DNA from: a virus
Reading direction: 5' to 3' (one strand)
IMG/VR virus record: IMGVR_UViG_3300031933_000381
Location: 1-35,047 of that record
DNA length: 35,047 bases
The notes under the pieces are model-generated. The model was not told the origin of the DNA and did not search any database. It saw only the letters and a program-made list of their open reading frames with translations. A program made the translations under genes and the position numbers. Positions within the stretch are counted from its first letter, which is position 1. Each line of letters starts with the position of its first letter. This document shows positions 16,741 through 23,767 of the stretch, piece after piece.

Positions 16741-16847
16741 CATTCTCCAATCAGTTAAATTAAATACACGTAAATTAAATACAATCAGTGAGCATCTACA
16801 ATAACTACCCTTGGTAAAAACCACTGTCGGAAAAACCTTTACATATA
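16738..16847 (-). repeat. Shared promoter-leader repeat, copy 1
   Basis: This 110-bp block is nearly identical to 17521-17615 and differs mainly by a 15-bp internal duplication (ACGTAAATTAAATAC). It carries the ribosome binding site, leader, -10 and activator motif of the leftward gene ending at 16207. Confidence 0.85.
16798..16843 (-). promoter_or_regulatory. Predicted activator-dependent promoter, cassette 1
   Basis: Motif copy GTCGGAAAAACCTTTACA (16826-16843) lies exactly 22 bp before TATTGT (plus-strand 16798-16803), reading leftward. Confidence 0.6.
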
Positions 16848-16866
16848 CCTAGCCACTCGTTATAAA
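16838..16866 (+). promoter_or_regulatory. Sigma70-type promoter of the 70-residue gene
   Basis: TTTACA (16838-16843), 17 bp, TATAAA (16861-16866). Its -35 is part of the activator motif, so activator bound for the leftward gene would occlude it. Confidence 0.6.
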
Positions 16867-16869
16867 AAT

Positions 16870-16901
16870 AAGCCCCCTTAACGTTCACGCTAAAGGGGCT
16901 T
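16870..16901 (-). terminator. Hairpin terminating leftward transcription, cassette 2
   Basis: AAGCCCCCTTA (16870-16880) pairs with TAAAGGGGCTT (16891-16901) with one mismatch; leftward it is followed by ATTTTTAT. It has the same position and leader context as the hairpin at 15861. Confidence 0.65.
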
Positions 16902-16927
16902 AACCCAACATAAAAAAGGAATAACCC

Positions 16928-17140
16928 ATGTTTAAAAATAAAGATCAATTTATTGCCTACACCGCTGCCAACATCTTAGCGAGCGATAAAAACACAACCC
17001 CAGAGTCTGCCACCGAAAAAGCCCTCTCACTCTACAGCGTACTCACTGGAGCGGGTATTTATCCTGGCAATCAGCAACCAGGCCAATCATTCATAGAAGA
17101 GCTTGTGGATGATGTAACAAACAGCAAACCTAAAGGCTAG
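16928..17140 (+). CDS. Small accessory protein, cassette 2
   Basis: A 70-residue protein, apparently a paralogue of the one at 15920: shared FIAYTAANILASD / TPESATEKALSLYSVL pattern and a C-terminal SFIEELVDDVT similar to SKDFLAEIDGIT. The leader TTAACCCAACATAAAAAAGG is identical in the two genes and contains the ribosome binding site. It converges on the leftward gene, which ends at 17137, so the two stops overlap by four bases. The leftward transcript, if it runs to the hairpin at 16870, is fully antisense to this gene. Function unknown. Confidence 0.7.
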   Translation: MFKNKDQFIAYTAANILASDKNTTPESATEKALSLYSVLTGAGIYPGNQQPGQSFIEELVDDVTNSKPKG

Positions 17141-17520
17141 TCTTGCGCATAACGAACTAAAGCCTGTCTGAGTTTAACAACATCGAGTTTGTTTTTATTA
17201 ATTTGGTCTTGCAGGTGGGCAAGTTGCTCGTCAGTCGTGGCATTGTCGAGCAACTGCCTTTCAAATAAGGCTAAATCACAGGTAAGAAAGTCACTAATTC
17301 TACCTTGTTCAACTGGCTCAGTAATTGTCCCCGCATACTCAAAGTCATCACTTAACTCAGCAACAGGGTGAATGTCAGGTTCAATAATACATAGCTCATC
17401 ATCAACTAAAGCTAATTGTCTAACGTGTGGTAATTGCACACTGCATGCGGTATCAAGCATTCTAAAAAAATAAAAGCCTGGTAATGTGGGTTTTTGCTTT
17501 GTCCAAACAAGAGTGCTCAT
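17137..17520 (-). CDS. Accessory protein of cassette 2
   Basis: About 127 residues from an ATG at 17520, chosen from three consecutive ATG codons because GGAG (17528-17531) stands seven bases upstream of it. The N-terminus (WTKQKPTLPGFYFFR) resembles a short pattern common in small phage proteins of unknown role (W..kPt.pG.Y..r). The middle is acidic and the end is a likely coiled coil (EQLAHLQDQINKNKLDVVKLRQAL). It shares promoter and leader with the gene at 16207 but not its protein sequence. Late expression is inferred from the promoter motif. Confidence 0.65.
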   Translation of the reverse strand: MSTLVWTKQKPTLPGFYFFRMLDTACSVQLPHVRQLALVDDELCIIEPDIHPVAELSDDFEYAGTITEPVEQGRISDFLTCDLALFERQLLDNATTDEQLAHLQDQINKNKLDVVKLRQALVRYAQD

Positions 17521-17615
17521 CATCATTCTCCAATCAGTTAAATTAAATACAATCTGTGAGCATCTACAATAACCAACCGTTGTTAAAACCACTGTCGGAA
17601 AAACCTTTACATATA
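17521..17615 (-). repeat. Shared promoter-leader repeat, copy 2
   Basis: This 95-bp block matches 16738-16847 apart from a 15-bp duplication there and scattered changes near the middle. It covers leader, -10 and activator motif of the leftward gene ending at 17137. Confidence 0.85.
17566..17611 (-). promoter_or_regulatory. Predicted activator-dependent promoter, cassette 2
   Basis: Motif copy GTCGGAAAAACCTTTACA (17594-17611) lies exactly 22 bp before TATTGT (plus-strand 17566-17571), reading leftward. Confidence 0.6.
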
Positions 17616-17642
17616 AAAAATCCCCTGTGAAAGGGGCTTTTC
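17612..17642 (-). terminator. Terminator of the repressor-lipoprotein unit
   Basis: Read leftward, GCCCC-TTTCACA-GGGG is followed by ATTTTTTATA. It lies 16 bases after the lipoprotein stop and isolates the lysogeny unit from the cassette promoter next to it. Confidence 0.75.
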
Positions 17643-17657
17643 CAAACGGCCTATTAA

Positions 17658-18017
17658 CTACCTACAAGCAGCGGGCATTTTATTTATTTGTTTAAAATCA
17701 AGATTAACTATGCCATTAGCCACAAAGCCAGTATCTGTAACACCCGTAATTTTATATTCATACACGTCATAGGCGGTATCGCCGTTAATCACCATGTCAC
17801 GTAGCTTTGCATTAGTATTCATAGATGTGCGCTCTTCACAGGCAACGCCTGTCCCGTCACTTTCGATATTCCAAGCCACTGAGCCGCCCATGAAAGTGGC
17901 TTTATAAATACCGGTTAATTCAGTTGGGGCAGGGGTGGCAGTATCGGCAGCGTTACTAACACAACCACAAGCCAGTAATACGGTAAAAGCACATGCACTT
18001 AATTTTAATGTTTTCAT
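17658..18017 (-). CDS. Predicted lipoprotein downstream of the repressor
   Basis: A 119-residue protein. The N-terminus is a lipoprotein signal: basic MKTLK, hydrophobic stretch, then VLLAC with the lipidated cysteine at about residue 17. The mature part is short and beta-rich with two further cysteines (C68 region EERT, and near the C-terminus PAACR) that could form a disulfide. It is 32 bases after the repressor stop, in the same direction, with AGGA before its ATG and a terminator behind it, so it is probably expressed in the lysogen. Prophage lipoproteins in this setting often block superinfection or mask receptors; that is an inference. Confidence 0.75.
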   Translation of the reverse strand: MKTLKLSACAFTVLLACGCVSNAADTATPAPTELTGIYKATFMGGSVAWNIESDGTGVACEERTSMNTNAKLRDMVINGDTAYDVYEYKITGVTDTGFVANGIVNLDFKQINKMPAACR

Positions 18018-18049
18018 TTTTAGAGTCCTGTTAATTTACTATTTTATTA

Positions 18050-18736
18050 TCAATCCACTTTACGTGCTCGTTGCAGCACACGCTCTACACGGCCAAGCAC
18101 GCTAAAGCGTCCGGCGTTAATATCATCCGCATCAACAAAAAAGCCTGAGTAGGCGCTGTTGTCGCTGGTAATGCTGTAACCCTTACTTTTAAAGTCGTAC
18201 TGAATACGCTTTACAAAAATCTCATCATCAAATCGCAGTACGCATACACCCTCACGCGCATCTGCAGGATCATCAATTAGCGATACCAAGGTTAAATCAC
18301 CATCATACAAGGTGTGCTCCATACTGTCGCCGCGCACAGGCACTACCGTAAGCGTTTTATTATGTAAGTTATTTTGTTGCAGCCAACGGGTAGAAAGCTC
18401 AAACCGTGCTATAGGGTGTTCGGCAATAACCAAAGCACCACCGCCAGCACTGGCCGCTAAATCGTATTGTGGCACAGCCGTTAAATCAGCATGGCTGGTT
18501 TGCAGTGCTGTGCTTTGTATTTGCGCCGCGGCAACTGGTAATGAATCACTTTTACAACCAGTAACCACAAAATTGATGTCAAATCCTAGCTTTGCAAGTT
18601 CAGATAATTTATCGGATGGGATTGGTGAACCCGACTCCCATCGGTAATAAGTAACCTTGCTCACACCCACAGCTTCAAAGACATCTTTTTGTTTTAAGTT
18701 AAGCCTTTCTCTTTCTTCCAATAAAAAAGGTTTCAT
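18050..18736 (-). CDS. LexA/CI-like lysogenic repressor with S24 self-cleavage domain
   Basis: About 228 residues from the ATG at 18736. An upstream in-frame ATG (18790) would put the early promoter's operator inside the gene, so I reject it. Residues 7-55 form an XRE helix-turn-helix (LNLKQKDVFEAVGVSKVTYYRWESG). The C-terminal half is a peptidase S24 domain: candidate cleavage site Ala97-Gly98 (LAASAGGG), catalytic Ser138 (GDSMEHTL) and Lys176 (IFVKRI). RecA-stimulated self-cleavage and hence SOS induction are expected from the family. This differs from phage Mu, whose repressor lacks such a domain. It faces the Ner-like gene across the operator-promoter region. Confidence 0.9.
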   Translation of the reverse strand: MKPFLLEERERLNLKQKDVFEAVGVSKVTYYRWESGSPIPSDKLSELAKLGFDINFVVTGCKSDSLPVAAAQIQSTALQTSHADLTAVPQYDLAASAGGGALVIAEHPIARFELSTRWLQQNNLHNKTLTVVPVRGDSMEHTLYDGDLTLVSLIDDPADAREGVCVLRFDDEIFVKRIQYDFKSKGYSITSDNSAYSGFFVDADDINAGRFSVLGRVERVLQRARKVD

Positions 18737-18743
18737 ATATTTA
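18728..18743. promoter_or_regulatory. Candidate second operator over the repressor start
   Basis: AGGTTTCATATATTTA matches 13 of 16 positions of the palindromic operator at 18760 and covers the repressor start codon, so occupancy could limit repressor synthesis. Confidence 0.5.
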
Positions 18744-18754
18744 GTCTTTTCACC

Positions 18755-18784
18755 TTGACAGGGTTCATATATGAACCCTATACT
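18755..18784 (+). promoter_or_regulatory. Early promoter with palindromic operator spacer
   Basis: TTGACA (18755-18760), an 18-bp spacer, TATACT (18779-18784). The spacer is the perfect palindrome GGGTTCATATATGAACCC; with one further pair it runs 18760-18779. Any protein bound to it blocks the promoter of the Ner-MuA-MuB operon. Confidence 0.85.
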
Positions 18785-18864
18785 CAACACACATTAACAA
18801 AAACATACACTTTAAATCTCGCCAAAGAACCAAAAAGCGTATGTAAACCAAAAGGCACTTTACA

Positions 18865-19128
18865 ATGAAACCCGAGCAAATAAAACAAGCACTTGAAGAA
18901 AAAGGCTATTCACTGTCAATTGTGGCAGCGGCACTTGGCCTAAACCTATCTCATGTAAGCAGTGTTGTTTACCAGCACACCACCTCGTATAAAGTGGCTG
19001 CCGCCATTGCCAAAATTATTGGCAAACCAGTTGAGGCTATTTTCCCTGATGTACCTGCCTATACCAAAAATAAAGACACCCGCAGCCAAAAAGTACAAGC
19101 GCTGCGCGAGCTTTTATCGGCTGAGTAA
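18865..19128 (+). CDS. ner: Ner/Nlp-like DNA-binding protein
   Basis: An 87-residue protein with the Ner-type helix-turn-helix: EQIKQALEEKGYSLSIVAAALGLNLSHVSSVV (about 4-35), then the second conserved part AAAIAKIIGKPVEAIFPDVP (about 43-62). In Mu, Ner turns down both the repressor and the early promoter once the lytic cycle has begun. It is the first gene after the early promoter at 18755, as in Mu. AAGG stands nine bases before the ATG. The target operator is probably in 18755-18864 but no second repeat is obvious there. Confidence 0.85.
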   Translation: MKPEQIKQALEEKGYSLSIVAAALGLNLSHVSSVVYQHTTSYKVAAAIAKIIGKPVEAIFPDVPAYTKNKDTRSQKVQALRELLSAE

Positions 19129-19183
19129 CAGCATCGGTAATAACGCATTTTAAATCAATGTAATTTTGCAAGAGATTTTTACC

Positions 19184-19633
19184 ATGGAAAATTTAACAAT
19201 GGCACAGCAAAAACAACTCACTAAAAGCATTCTTGATGCCGATATAGCGCCAGACTGCGATATATATCACCTGTTTATTCACAGTGTATGTTCAGCTATG
19301 AAGCGCTCAGGCTTTAGCCGCCCAGTAATAGCAGACCGTATGAACGACGCACTACACTCGCAAAACAACGAGGTTGACCAAGCCAAACTGAATAAATGGC
19401 TTGCCCCCAGCCAACCGCACTTTATGCCCATGCATTACTTGCCAGCGCTGTGCTACGCCGTGCGCTCAACCGAGCCTGCCAACATATTGCTTAAACCCAT
19501 TTTGTTTAAAGCCGTTGACCAGCGCTCACAGCTACTGCAACAACATGCCGAGCTGCAAATGGAGATTGAAGAGCGCACCGCCATGCAGCGCTATATATCA
19601 GAGTCGCTACTCAAAAACGTTGAGCAAGAATGA
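19184..19633 (+). CDS. Early protein of unknown function, probably helical
   Basis: About 149 residues from an ATG at 19184 with AAGAGA eight bases upstream; an upstream in-frame ATG at 19166 lacks such a site. The middle contains SAMKRSGFSRPVIADRMNDALHSQNNEVDQAKLNKWLAPS (about 34-73), which looks like a helix-turn-helix or small regulatory domain. The C-terminus (RSQLLQQHAELQMEIEERTAMQRYI) is a coiled coil. It lies between Ner and the transposase, where Mu-like phages keep small early regulators. I do not recognise the family; DNA binding is a guess from the pattern. Confidence 0.7.
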   Translation: MENLTMAQQKQLTKSILDADIAPDCDIYHLFIHSVCSAMKRSGFSRPVIADRMNDALHSQNNEVDQAKLNKWLAPSQPHFMPMHYLPALCYAVRSTEPANILLKPILFKAVDQRSQLLQQHAELQMEIEERTAMQRYISESLLKNVEQE

Positions 19634-19682
19634 AAGCACCATTACACCACCCGCTATAAAACCCAACTAAGGCTAACGAATA

Positions 19683-19928
19683 ATGACTATCAAAGACCAA
19701 GAACCGTCTGAAATTCAGGAAACTGACCAGAAAGACGACACAAATATTGATATTAACAATGCAAATTTTAAGGCACTAGCTAAGTCATTGGGTGTTGATT
19801 TAACTATGAGCACTGACGAGCTATGGCAAGAGGTAGCAAAACTTGAGCAAGAGGCTGAGCAAAACCAATTACAGCTTGCAGCAGCACAGCGCCACGCTAT
19901 AAAACTAGGAGGTGGCCATGAGCACTAA
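19683..19928 (+). CDS. Small acidic early protein
   Basis: An 81-residue protein, very acidic at the N-terminus (EPSEIQETDQKDDTNIDI) and with a helical, coiled-coil-like C-terminal half (ELWQEVAKLEQEAEQNQLQLAAAQRHAI). Its 3' end overlaps the start of the DUF3102 gene and contains that gene's AGGAGG ribosome binding site, so the two are linked in translation. No family recognised. Confidence 0.65.
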   Translation: MTIKDQEPSEIQETDQKDDTNIDINNANFKALAKSLGVDLTMSTDELWQEVAKLEQEAEQNQLQLAAAQRHAIKLGGGHEH

Positions 19929-20823
19929 TTTAGTAGATGTAGTAGGTAAAGAAAACGCCAGCGAAATAGAACATCAGCTACAAAAACTTAAAACCCCACT
20001 GAACATAGTGATGCCAAAGAGCGTAGCCGAATGCATGGACCGCGTGGTGTTTTTAGCCAACCGCCAATTTACCGATGCCGCTGAGGCAGGCTTTATTTTG
20101 CTTAATGTAAAAGATCAAGTACCGCATGGTGAGTTTATTACTCTTTTAGAGCAACGTGGCATTCATCAACGATCTGCTCGTAGATCAATCGCTATAGCAA
20201 AGATGATCTCTTCTCTGCCTAAATCTAAAACGGACAAATTGTCCGTTTTGAATCTAAATCAACACCAACTTAGCGAGCTGACTAAAGTACCGCTTGAGTC
20301 TATTGCTCAATTAGATGATGAAGACCTAGATGTACTGGCCGAAACCAGCGGCAAAGAAATTCGCGCTCAAGTACAAAAGCTAACTGAGCGAACGCAAGAG
20401 CTTGAAGAAAGCACAGCCACGCTAATTAACGCCCTTGAAACTGAGCGCTTAACCAAGGCCCCTAAACAAATGTACGAGCTACCTATGCTAGTTGCACAGG
20501 TGCGACAAAAATCGTTTGCGCACAGTGCCGTTGTTAACGAATCGCTCGAGGAGTTTATAGCCATGGCCGAGCAGTTATGCAACACCCGCGACCTAGATTT
20601 AAACCACCGTATTGGTGCTGCGCAAACAACCTGGCATTTATGGCTTGGTATACAGCAGCGCATTACCCACATGTTAAATCGGTTAAGCGGTGAGTTTGGC
20701 CCCGAGCATTTAGCCGGCGCTGAGTGCATACCGCAATTTGCCGAAGACGAATGGCAAGACGCCCAAGCAAACCGTGAATACATGCTTGCCATGTTTAACG
20801 ACCGCTTTAAAACCCGCGATTAG
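19918..20823 (+). CDS. DUF3102-like early protein
   Basis: About 301 residues from an ATG at 19918 with AGGAGG five bases upstream; an in-frame GTG at 19912 lies inside that site and is rejected. The N-terminal half has the DUF3102-type pattern (AAEAGFILLNVKDQVPHGEFITLLEQRGIHQRSARRSIAIAKMI), similar to host-range and plasmid-replication accessory proteins that recognise DNA. A coiled coil follows (about 150-185), then a separate helical C-terminal domain. It is translated just before the transposase. An 11-bp-arm hairpin lies inside the gene (20227-20249). Its role in transposition or regulation is unknown. Confidence 0.75.
   Translation: MSTNLVDVVGKENASEIEHQLQKLKTPLNIVMPKSVAECMDRVVFLANRQFTDAAEAGFILLNVKDQVPHGEFITLLEQRGIHQRSARRSIAIAKMISSLPKSKTDKLSVLNLNQHQLSELTKVPLESIAQLDDEDLDVLAETSGKEIRAQVQKLTERTQELEESTATLINALETERLTKAPKQMYELPMLVAQVRQKSFAHSAVVNESLEEFIAMAEQLCNTRDLDLNHRIGAAQTTWHLWLGIQQRITHMLNRLSGEFGPEHLAGAECIPQFAEDEWQDAQANREYMLAMFNDRFKTRD
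20227..20249. repeat. Strong hairpin inside the DUF3102-like gene
   Basis: AAAACGGACAA (20227-20237) and TTGTCCGTTTT (20239-20249) pair perfectly around a single base. Read rightward the stem ends in a T run, so it is terminator-like; read as protein it encodes part of SKTDKLSVLN. Confidence 0.7.
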
Positions 20824-20832
20824 GAGAGAGCA

Positions 20833-22497
20833 ATGCATCCTGCAGTTCAAAAATACAATAAGTTACCAAGTATAGGTAACGAGCTGAGTTGGCAAAACGC
20901 CAGCGAAACAGCCCGTAAAAAAGCCCAAAGTAGGGCGGTGCTAGTTCGCCATTTACTTACCCAAGAGTGCGGCATACCTAAAGCGTTTGAAGCATTAGTA
21001 ACAGCGTATCGCAACAATACTCTTATGGGCACGATCACCACCGCCATTAACGAGCTGGGTAAGTTACCCGGGCGCGCAACCATTTATAACTGGTGCAATG
21101 CGTATAAGGACAATGGCGTTAACAGCCTATTGCCAAACCATAAAGGCAAAGCCCAAACACAGTACAGCTGGCTTGCCCGCTGCCTTGAGCTTTACCACAG
21201 CCCTAATAGCCCAAGCTTTGCACAAGTGACTGACCAGTTAAACAAAGAGGGTTACAAGGCCGAGCATCACCAAGTGCGCCGCTTTATTAATGCACTGCCG
21301 CACGAGCTTGGCCCACAAAGCCCGTATCGTATGGGTGCAAAACTGTACCGTGAAAAACATAAAGACCACCTTTTACGTTCTACCGAAAATATGAAGCCTG
21401 GCGTTATGTATAACGGCGATGGCCACACGCTCGACGTATACCTAGCTCACCCTAAAACGGGCAAGCCTTACCGTGCAGAGTTAACTGCGTTTCAAGACGT
21501 AGCAAGCCGCTGCATTGTTGGTTGGGAACTCGGCTACGCAGAAAGTACGCTCGATACACTCGCAGCTATTAGCCGCGCCATTAAAGTACATAACAACGTG
21601 CCTGCCATGTTTTATCTCGATAACGGCTCTGGCTACAAAAACAAACTAATGAACGACGACACCACCGGTTTTTATGCTCAGTTTGAAATAGACGTAATAT
21701 TTGCCATACCAGGCAATGCCCGCGTTAAGTGGATAGAACGATTCTTTTTACACATGGAAGACCGTGTTGGTAAACGTTTTAGTACCTATTGCGGGCGCGA
21801 CCACGACGATCGCCATAAGCAACTGGTACTTAAAGAGGCTAAACAGGGTAAACGTAAGCTACCGACAGTAGACGAATGGATAGCTGAGTTTAAAGCATTT
21901 TTAAACGACTACCACAACAGCGAACACCCCGAGGTTAAAGGTAAAACCCGCCAACAAGTGTGGGATGAAAACATTGAGCGCGTGCCACCGGTAGAGGGTG
22001 ATTTTGTCATGCTACCACGCGAAACCGTCAATATTCGCCGTGGCCGTTTCCGCCTGCATCAACGTGATTATTCAGCTGACTTTTTACACCAGTTTAACGG
22101 CCAAGAGCTTGTTGCCGCTTACGACCTACACGACGACAGCTACACCAAGCTTTATAAGCTAAACGGTGAGTTTTTAATGTTCGCTAACTTAAAAACTAAA
22201 TCGCACGCGGTGCCTACATCTCGCATCGAGCAAGCCGAAAGCAAACGCCGTACAGGCCGCTTAAAACGCATCGACACCAAACGCCGTGAAATTGAAGCCC
22301 AAGAGAATCAAGAGCGCATTATTGATGTTGACTCAGTAGCGAAGTTTGCAGCACCCATTAAAGGTATTGAAGCACAAGAAGCACCGGTAAACATTTTTGA
22401 TTTTGATGTAACGCCAGCACAGCCGCAGCACGAAATCGACCTAAACGAATTACTTGATCAACCTAATTTACGCAAGGAAACAACCTATGAGCTATAG
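20833..22497 (+). CDS. Transposase, MuA family (DDE integrase)
   Basis: A 554-residue protein. After an N-terminal DNA-binding region (about 20-160, including a Mu-type helix-turn-helix around GRATIYNWCNAYKDNG), the catalytic core shows the DDE triad: Asp196 in YNGDGHTLDV, Asp263 in FYLDNGSG and Glu302 in KWIERFF. The NGDG context is the MuA signature. A beta-barrel domain (about 395-470, FVMLPRETVNIRRGRFRLHQRDYSA) and a basic C-terminal arm (KRRTGRLKRIDTKRREIEAQ) that would contact MuB follow. It is shorter than MuA (663), consistent with lack of the enhancer-binding N-terminal domain. AGGAGAG precedes the ATG. It joins phage ends to target DNA in integration and replicative transposition. 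Confidence 0.95.
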   Translation: MHPAVQKYNKLPSIGNELSWQNASETARKKAQSRAVLVRHLLTQECGIPKAFEALVTAYRNNTLMGTITTAINELGKLPGRATIYNWCNAYKDNGVNSLLPNHKGKAQTQYSWLARCLELYHSPNSPSFAQVTDQLNKEGYKAEHHQVRRFINALPHELGPQSPYRMGAKLYREKHKDHLLRSTENMKPGVMYNGDGHTLDVYLAHPKTGKPYRAELTAFQDVASRCIVGWELGYAESTLDTLAAISRAIKVHNNVPAMFYLDNGSGYKNKLMNDDTTGFYAQFEIDVIFAIPGNARVKWIERFFLHMEDRVGKRFSTYCGRDHDDRHKQLVLKEAKQGKRKLPTVDEWIAEFKAFLNDYHNSEHPEVKGKTRQQVWDENIERVPPVEGDFVMLPRETVNIRRGRFRLHQRDYSADFLHQFNGQELVAAYDLHDDSYTKLYKLNGEFLMFANLKTKSHAVPTSRIEQAESKRRTGRLKRIDTKRREIEAQENQERIIDVDSVAKFAAPIKGIEAQEAPVNIFDFDVTPAQPQHEIDLNELLDQPNLRKETTYEL

Positions 22498-23731
22498 CCA
22501 ACCACACCCATACACGCCTGAGCAAACGCTGCGTGTTGAGCTAATAAACCAAGAGTTAAGCACCACAGGCATGACCGCCGAGGAGCTAAACTGTGGCTTT
22601 GCCCTGCAATCAGTTAAAGAAGTACTAGCAAATAAATGCACCATTAACCCTGAAAAAATCATTGTGGCTATGTGGCATAAGCTATTTGGTGAAGCCGCTA
22701 TTACCGATATTGAAAAACGTAATGGCTTTAATAAGTCGTACAACAAAGCCGATCGTGAACTGGCAGCGCGTATTTGCCTGCGTTTGCAATCACCCGAAAT
22801 ACGCGACCAAAACATTACCAGCGCCAGTATTGCTGTGAGCATGGGTAAAAGCCCTGCATCAATAAGCCAACTCATTAACGGTAAATACAACGCCAAGCCT
22901 ACTAAGCACTTGCATGACATTTGGGCGCTTATTTGCCCTGCAGAGGTAGAGCAAGGCAAAATTAGCGGCGAGCTTACTGAGCGCAAACAAATAAGCATTG
23001 TGTACGGTGATGTGCGCTTTATTCCTACCAGTACATCTAAGCTTATTGCTATGGCCTGCGACCAAGCTCGCCAACGTAAACGCTTTAGTGTATTTGCAGG
23101 CCAAGCAGGGCTGGGTAAAACCAAAGGTATTACGGAATATTGCCGCCACAACAAAGAGGCCATTTTAATTGCTGGCAGTGAGCAAACAAGCAGCACCCAA
23201 GTGCTAGAGCAACTAACTTTAGCCCTGGGCTTATCGCGCTGCCCAAGCGCGTATAAAAACATGCAAAAAATTATTCAAGCACTGCGCGATACCGACCGTT
23301 TAATAATTTTAGACGAAGCCGACAAATGCAAACCTAACTCGCTCGACCCACTGCGCACCATAAGCGACCAAGCTATTGTAGGCGTAACCCTGGTTGGCAA
23401 CATTCAACTAGTAGACAAACTGCAAACCCAAGAGCGCTACGAACTCATTGCAAGCCGCGTATGTTTTTGGCCAAAGCCCATAGGCCAAATAACCGTTGAA
23501 GATATACGCACCCTGTTTTTAGAGCTCACCGAGGGCACCGTAAAACTCGCTCAAGATGATGCTAAGTGGTGGCAATGGCTACACAAACGGGTTGAGGGTA
23601 ACGCGCGTGAGCTAGTTGAAAACTTGCTACCGCACTTGCTTAACCACACCAACAAAAACCCAGACACCGCCGTAGACAAGCTGTTAGTTAATGGCATTTT
23701 TTCATCAGTACTTAATAAACCAGCGGTTTAA
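22487..23731 (+). CDS. Transposition target activator, MuB-like AAA ATPase
   Basis: 414 residues from the ATG at 22487, which has AAGGA upstream and overlaps the transposase end by 11 bases. Walker A is GQAGLGKT (205-212), Walker B LIILDEAD (272-279). MuB-type proteins bind DNA as filaments, choose the target and stimulate the transposase. It is about 100 residues longer than Mu B, with an extra N-terminal part that includes a helix-turn-helix-like segment (ASIAVSMGKSPASISQLINGKYNA, about 113-136). The TTTAAA array 4 begins at the stop codon. Confidence 0.92.
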   Translation: MSYSQPHPYTPEQTLRVELINQELSTTGMTAEELNCGFALQSVKEVLANKCTINPEKIIVAMWHKLFGEAAITDIEKRNGFNKSYNKADRELAARICLRLQSPEIRDQNITSASIAVSMGKSPASISQLINGKYNAKPTKHLHDIWALICPAEVEQGKISGELTERKQISIVYGDVRFIPTSTSKLIAMACDQARQRKRFSVFAGQAGLGKTKGITEYCRHNKEAILIAGSEQTSSTQVLEQLTLALGLSRCPSAYKNMQKIIQALRDTDRLIILDEADKCKPNSLDPLRTISDQAIVGVTLVGNIQLVDKLQTQERYELIASRVCFWPKPIGQITVEDIRTLFLELTEGTVKLAQDDAKWWQWLHKRVEGNARELVENLLPHLLNHTNKNPDTAVDKLLVNGIFSSVLNKPAV

Positions 23732-23755
23732 ACGCCGTTTAAACATAATTTAAAT
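23726..23755. repeat. Phased TTTAAA octamer array 4 (three units)
   Basis: Octamers start at 23726 (GTTTAAAC), 23737 (GTTTAAAC) and 23748 (ATTTAAAT), exactly 11 bp apart, beginning in the last codons of the MuB-like gene and filling the gap before 23768. Confidence 0.7.
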
Positions 23756-23767
23756 AAGGATTTAATC

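Noticed and set aside
16741-16824. Upstream extensions of the two cassette leftward genes (similar N-terminal peptides)
   Set aside because: The similarity is at DNA level in the shared promoter-leader repeat, and GGAG lies just before the later start codons.
15861-16901. Hairpin-bounded repeats as a CRISPR or integron-like array
   Set aside because: Only two units, no short regular spacers, no integrase or cas gene nearby, and the hairpins read as terminators.
17587-17615. Rightward promoter reading of TTTACA at 17606
   Set aside because: No -10 sequence follows at 16-18 bp and the downstream gene is on the other strand.
18737-18790. Longer repressor start at 18790
   Set aside because: The added 18 residues would be encoded by the operator and early promoter region; the ATG at 18736 fits the known domain start.
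21888-21906. Two TTTAAA octamers 11 bp apart in the transposase gene, with similar pairs at 14663, 29138 and 31522
   Set aside because: Only two units each, some imperfect or 22 bp apart; expected by chance in AT-rich DNA, so not counted as arrays.
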